From positions 2,728,001 through 2,792,000 of the forward strand of contig NZ_CP021421.1 in NCBI RefSeq assembly GCF_002201515.1: a DNA stretch of 64,000 nucleotides, read 5' to 3'. A program made the translations under genes and the position numbers. The notes beneath the pieces are model-generated. The model did no database searches, was not told where the DNA came from, and saw nothing but the letters and a program-made list of their open reading frames with translations. Source of the DNA: Muribaculum intestinale (GTDB lineage: Bacteria; Bacteroidota; Bacteroidia; Bacteroidales; Muribaculaceae). Shown here piece by piece: positions 59,681-64,000 of the stretch (its first letter is position 1; every line of letters begins with the position of its first letter).

Positions 59681-61027
59681 TCAATTTTTAAACAATCGGG
59701 GAAGATAGTCAATCAGATACTTACGCCAGTTGCTCCAAGTGTGTCCACCATCTGATTCATTATACAAAAAAGTATAGCAACCCTTGTTAAGTTTTTTTCT
59801 TAAGTCATCGTTAAGTTTCTTTGTAAAATCATCCTTCCCTACGGCGATATAGAAGAGTCTGGGATTTTTCTTAAAGAAATTCTTCAATTTCCAATCAAAA
59901 TTATCATATATATCCAAATTCTTATCGGATTCTCCTCCAGTGATACTGCTAATCTTTCGGTCAACGCTACCACCCCCTAAAAAAGGAAGTGCTTGCTTTA
60001 GTTGCTTCCAACCTTCTCCTATACTTTTCAATCCGCCGACACTTTTGTCTCCAAGAGCGTTTGTTGTTTGAGCCGAGAATAATCCAATGTAATCAAATTC
60101 ATTAGGATTATTTAATGAGGTGTACAGTGTATGAAGGCCACCAAGAGACAACCCAGCTATGGCTCGATGTTGCTTATCTGCAACCGTACGATAATTCTTG
60201 TCAACATAATTGACAATCTCGGGGACAAATGATTTCTCGAATTTACCAAACATCGATGAAACATTGTTGCTAGAAGGTTGAACATTCGGATTGTTAGGAT
60301 CTTCTCCGGGAGCGGCTGCTAACTCCACATTGCCGTTGGGCATGACAACAATCATTGGTTCACATGTGCCATTTGCAATAAGATGATCCATTATTTGGGA
60401 TAAACGACCGCAATCAGCCCACGCAGTTTCATCACCTCCCGAACCATGAAGGAGATAAAGGACTGGATAGCGTCGAGATGATGATTTGTATCCGTGAGGA
60501 AGATATACAGCCATACGGCGTTTACTCATTCCATTCAACGATGATGGGTACCAATCATATTCTAATGTGCCTTTTTTTGTTTGCGCATCAGTAAAGTTAT
60601 CTCCAATCCCGCCCTTGATGATAAAATAGTTATAGGTAGAGCCTATATCCCGAGTTGTGTCCCTATTCCTTTTATCGAAACGCACAGAATCTTCATTCAC
60701 TACGAAATCGTACCAGTAGAGTTCAGAACTGAGCGGCTGCGACGTATAAGTCCAAACTCCATTTCCAGTGTTCGTCATTTCAGCTTTACCATCTTTGGAG
60801 AACATTCCAGCCATAGGAATTAAAGAATTCCCTTTTTGGAAGAATGTACCCTGTACTTCTACTTTCTCGGCTTTCGGATCTATATAAGTAATTGTGACAG
60901 AGTTGTCGCTATTGATGGTAATTGGTTCCTGAGCGTTGACATGAAGAGAGGAAAACAATATCAGACCGGCCAATATTGCACCACATACTTTTTTAGGAAC
61001 GTATGTCTGTTTACACTGAAAATTCAT
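59681..61027 (-). CDS. Secreted CE1-type esterase (enterochelin-esterase-like fold)
   Basis: 448 residues. Signal peptide (about 1-32, ending HVNAQ), an N-terminal Ig-like/CBM48-like domain (about 35-130, VTITYIDPKAEKVEVQGTFF), then an alpha/beta hydrolase of the esterase D/CE1 type: PVLYLLHGSGGDETAW (oxyanion loop), nucleophile Ser in GLSLGG, and His in DGGHTWSNWRKYL near the end. Elsewhere such enzymes remove acyl or feruloyl groups from glycans. Here, between an exporter and an ACP, it may act on the exported lipid. Start overlaps the upstream gene by 17 bases. Confidence 0.85.
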   Translation of the reverse strand: MNFQCKQTYVPKKVCGAILAGLILFSSLHVNAQEPITINSDNSVTITYIDPKAEKVEVQGTFFQKGNSLIPMAGMFSKDGKAEMTNTGNGVWTYTSQPLSSELYWYDFVVNEDSVRFDKRNRDTTRDIGSTYNYFIIKGGIGDNFTDAQTKKGTLEYDWYPSSLNGMSKRRMAVYLPHGYKSSSRRYPVLYLLHGSGGDETAWADCGRLSQIMDHLIANGTCEPMIVVMPNGNVELAAAPGEDPNNPNVQPSSNNVSSMFGKFEKSFVPEIVNYVDKNYRTVADKQHRAIAGLSLGGLHTLYTSLNNPNEFDYIGLFSAQTTNALGDKSVGGLKSIGEGWKQLKQALPFLGGGSVDRKISSITGGESDKNLDIYDNFDWKLKNFFKKNPRLFYIAVGKDDFTKKLNDDLRKKLNKGCYTFLYNESDGGHTWSNWRKYLIDYLPRLFKN

Positions 61028-64000
61028 AAAGCTTTAAGTTTTCTATCGTTGATAAATCCATAGAGGTCTGAAACTCTACGTTAGTAACAATTCCCTCAGC
61101 AGCATATTTTGCTACTGTTATTTTTTCTTCGTCCGAATCAATTGCAAATACCTTGATGTCGGGATGGACAAGACCCATCAATAGAGCCATTTCACCATAT
61201 CCACAATTTTTAATAACAACACATCCCGGTTGAGTATGGTCTACCAAATCGGAATAATTGTTGTGCTTTTTTAGGTTACGGGTTACTTCCTGTAATAGTT
61301 CCGTCCCCTTATATCGATAACGGTCTTTTACAAGAGATGCAAAATAGGTTGCCGTCTCATACTTGCAACACATTGCCTTGTATTCAACCTTCATGTGGCG
61401 ATGAACATTCTGGGCGAATGCAGAGTATGATTCATTCCATATAGGACTTGACGATGTTATCCGTTTACCTATCCGCATATTGATTTCTCCCTTGTAGCAG
61501 GCAAAGCTTTGGATGGGCATAAGATAGTTAACGCCATGCAGCAACACAGGCAAAACATCAATGTTAAGTTGCTTTGCAAGATAGAACGGTCCTTTATGGC
61601 ATCTGAGAATGGAAGAATCGGGATTACGCATTCCTTCCGGAAAGAAGGCTATTGAATAGCCTTCCTCGACATACTTCTTGAAAATCTCCAAGTCTCTCTC
61701 CAAAGAAGAATCCTTCCATGCAGTAAAGTTGGACTGCCGGATTGTATAGAATCCCAACCACTTGAACATTATACGAACCACCGGATTCATACTTGACCTC
61801 TCATTTGCCACAATGAGAATCTTAGGACTCCATGCCATAAAATACATCGGGTCGAGCAAGGACTGATGGTTGCACACGATAACACAGGGCTTATTCAAAG
61901 TCTCATTATACGGGTTGTGCATTCTGAATTTAACACCGGGCATCAATTTAAGGTCAATTCTATGTGACCAAGTGACAAAACGATGGAAAAGAGCCAGTGT
62001 TTTTGGTGTCCTCGGACCAATAATAAACAGGAAGAAGCCCAAGATATATCCGATTAGTAATTGAGATAGCCACCATGCTCCACAGAACCAAGTACGAAGT
62101 AACGGTCCGAGCGTTAGAGGGCGTTTCCTATATTTGCCATGAGATTTTGTGATCCAATTGAATACCAAAGGAGGCAATAGATAAGCTATCAATACAACCG
62201 AGAGCATACCAACAATGGTAACCTCAGCCAATGAATGGAGTGCCGGATGTTTTGCAAATATCAAAGTTCCGATTCCGATGAACATAATGAGAGCGGACAC
62301 AAGAATCGAACTTTTGTAGGAAGCAAGCATCTTTTTCCTAAAAGCATATTCATAGCAACAGCCTTCGGTCATGAAGATTGTGTAATCATCTCCCTGTCCA
62401 AAGATGAAAGTAGCGAGAATAATATTGACAATGTTGAATTGTATTCCGGTCATTCCCATAATTCCCAGAATCCAAATCCAACTGACTGCCATAGGCAGGA
62501 ACGAGAGCAAAGCCAATTCAATGGAGGCAAAAGAAGCCCATAGGAAAAAGAACACAATCAAACTACAGGCCCATCCAATATAGCTGAAGTTGTCTGAGAG
62601 GCCATTGGCAATAGCACTGTTCATACTTTGCACATCAAAGCAGAAATGGGACCCTTCGAGGCTATCAATCTTTTGACGGAGAACTTCCATTTTGTCTTTC
62701 TGCACAGAAATCAGATTGACAACCCGGTATTTCCCATTTATACTGTCAATGCTGAGGTGCTGAGAATTAATGGAATTAAGAGGGCTAAAGAAGTCTTTGT
62801 CTTGGAGGGCATATTCTCCTGATAGAATATCTTCAAAGGGAGAGAATGCTTTTTTCTGGAAGCCCTTTGTAAGTACCCCCTGCGTCAAGGAATCTGTCAA
62901 AAGAGTTTTATGAGTCGCTATAAAATTAGTCCACCTTTCCAATCTTTCAGCTTGCTGTTTTGATGATGGTAGAAATTGCATGTCAGATTGATAAACGCTA
63001 TCAATCGAAGCAAGTTCTTGTTTGAGTTTGGGTCTTAACGCGGCATTGTTATCAATAGCCTCATCCAGCGTGTTTCCGGAGCTTACAACATATAAAGTTT
63101 CAGTGTTGTCTGAGTTATTGCTTGTCAGTTCCTTAAAATATACCATATCCGCTTTCTGACGGTCGGTCATGAAATTTATATGGCTCATATTAGAGTCAAA
63201 GTCTGTTTTGAGACTAAAATAGCCAAATATGACAGTGAGTAACACCACGCCAAGGACAACCCAACGTTTTTTTTCCGGTCTAATGTTGCTCAACCAATCT
63301 AGCCATTTGACAGAAATCTCATGTTGACGGTTTCCTTTTTTACGAACTGCATGAGGCAGAAATACAACGGTAAATAAAATGGTGCCAATAAGAATCAAAG
63401 CACTGAAAATCCCCAAATCGCGGAGAGCAGCCGCTTTCAATGGGACAAGTGCAACAAACGCTCCTACAGTGGTTATATTACCTATTATCAAGGGGGCTAT
63501 TATCTCTCTTAGCACTTGTTTCATCGAACCTGTGTGCGCAGTATGAGCTATCAGATGGAGCGGATAATTGACTGCAATACCGAGTATAATGCTTGATATT
63601 CCCACAACAATCAATGAAACACTACTATGAATCACCGATACCATCGCCATTGCGAACAACCATCCCCATCCAACCGAAATGACAATAAGGATAATGTTCC
63701 AAGCCTTTCTGAATACAATAATAAGTAACGCCACAATCAGAACTGCGGCAATTGCAATGGATAACAGACTGTCCTCTTTAATTTGTGTAGCATTGGCGAC
63801 TGCAATGGCCGGCCCCCCGATGTAATGAACAGTCACTCCTGAAAACTCGTTTTCAACCTCGTTTGCCCGTTCCGCAAGGAAATCCATTAAAACGGCATTG
63901 TTATGAGTTTCACTGTTTCCAAATGGAGATTCCATTAGAACCAAGGCGCGGCTCATATCCGGAGTAAAGATATAACCGTCATACATCTCAATATTATCTG
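61011..64000 (-). CDS. Trifunctional MMPL exporter / lysophospholipid acyltransferase / methyltransferase (start outside window)
   Basis: At least 995 residues; the frame continues past the right edge, so the N-terminus is missing. In order: RND/MMPL membrane blocks with multiple helices (about residues 70-225 and 470-640), a PlsC-type acyltransferase with NHQSLLD (His-x4-Asp) and FFPEGMRN, and a short C-terminal Rossmann segment (VVIKNCGYGEMALLMGL, VFAIDSDEEK) resembling class I SAM methyltransferases. This three-part fusion is known in Bacteroidetes aryl-polyene/flexirubin-type clusters, where it is thought to make and move the lipid. First visible gene of the operon. Confidence 0.88.
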   Translation of the reverse strand, partial: DNIEMYDGYIFTPDMSRALVLMESPFGNSETHNNAVLMDFLAERANEVENEFSGVTVHYIGGPAIAVANATQIKEDSLLSIAIAAVLIVALLIIVFRKAWNIILIVISVGWGWLFAMAMVSVIHSSVSLIVVGISSIILGIAVNYPLHLIAHTAHTGSMKQVLREIIAPLIIGNITTVGAFVALVPLKAAALRDLGIFSALILIGTILFTVVFLPHAVRKKGNRQHEISVKWLDWLSNIRPEKKRWVVLGVVLLTVIFGYFSLKTDFDSNMSHINFMTDRQKADMVYFKELTSNNSDNTETLYVVSSGNTLDEAIDNNAALRPKLKQELASIDSVYQSDMQFLPSSKQQAERLERWTNFIATHKTLLTDSLTQGVLTKGFQKKAFSPFEDILSGEYALQDKDFFSPLNSINSQHLSIDSINGKYRVVNLISVQKDKMEVLRQKIDSLEGSHFCFDVQSMNSAIANGLSDNFSYIGWACSLIVFFFLWASFASIELALLSFLPMAVSWIWILGIMGMTGIQFNIVNIILATFIFGQGDDYTIFMTEGCCYEYAFRKKMLASYKSSILVSALIMFIGIGTLIFAKHPALHSLAEVTIVGMLSVVLIAYLLPPLVFNWITKSHGKYRKRPLTLGPLLRTWFCGAWWLSQLLIGYILGFFLFIIGPRTPKTLALFHRFVTWSHRIDLKLMPGVKFRMHNPYNETLNKPCVIVCNHQSLLDPMYFMAWSPKILIVANERSSMNPVVRIMFKWLGFYTIRQSNFTAWKDSSLERDLEIFKKYVEEGYSIAFFPEGMRNPDSSILRCHKGPFYLAKQLNIDVLPVLLHGVNYLMPIQSFACYKGEINMRIGKRITSSSPIWNESYSAFAQNVHRHMKVEYKAMCCKYETATYFASLVKDRYRYKGTELLQEVTRNLKKHNNYSDLVDHTQPGCVVIKNCGYGEMALLMGLVHPDIKVFAIDSDEEKITVAKYAAEGIVTNVEFQTSMDLSTIENLKLYEFSV

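Overview
The window looks like a chromosomal segment of a gut-type Bacteroidales bacterium, possibly Muribaculaceae-like. This rests on repeated Bacteroidetes promoter boxes (TAnnTTTG with an upstream TTTG-like box about 20 bases away), weak Shine-Dalgarno signals, Bacteroidetes-specific families (DUF6377-type regulator, PcfK/PcfJ, large LptG-like permease, trifunctional MMPL exporter) and a pyruvate,phosphate dikinase. The genus is inference.

Layout. Bases 1-20240 are core genome: a nitroreductase-recR-acetyltransferase-NlpC/P60 operon; rsfS-ftsH on the opposite strand, sharing a 24-bp-stem terminator with it; a leftward lptG-like - ribBA - aminotransferase - LolC/E-like permease operon; an AraC regulator followed by creD; a DUF6377-type regulator; a small membrane protein; rpsP with an Ala/Glu-rich tail; and ppdK.

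From about 20240 to 58160 the window is a mosaic of mobile DNA. A tyrosine recombinase is cut by an IS21-family element (copy A). Copy A and an inverted copy B bracket an internal piece of a DnaG-like primase. Next is an integrative mobilizable element: integrase, AlbA/ATPase protein, TPR-FRG protein, a degenerate copy of the integrase and AlbA 3' ends, an excisionase-like HTH protein, a primase-helicase and a MobV relaxase. Its cargo operon (radical SAM, ParB-like, PD-(D/E)XK nuclease, SNF2 helicase) has an ISAs1 element in its leader and its last gene is cut by an IS5-type element. That element is in turn cut by IS21 copy C. A second recombinase element follows (HTH, XRE-like regulator, integrase with many GTACCAC repeats). 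A 15-bp repeat resembling a tRNA 3' end (28074 and 48964) brackets this 20.9-kb block. Then come an AbiEi antitoxin with a truncated AbiEii toxin, a RloA/RloB-type ATPase-Toprim pair, a 650-base stretch rich in nested inverted repeats, PcfK/PcfJ, HU, a Cys/His-rich microprotein, 3-methyladenine glycosylase and a DUF5131 protein.

From 58120 to the right edge lies a leftward operon resembling an aryl-polyene/flexirubin-type lipid pathway: trifunctional exporter/acyltransferase/methyltransferase, secreted esterase, acyl carrier protein and AMP-forming ligase.

Best candidates for something undescribed are the TPR-FRG protein paired with an AlbA/ATPase protein carrying a frame-breaking 11-bp tandem repeat; the radical SAM-ParB-nuclease-helicase cargo operon; and the structured non-coding region at 52550-53196.
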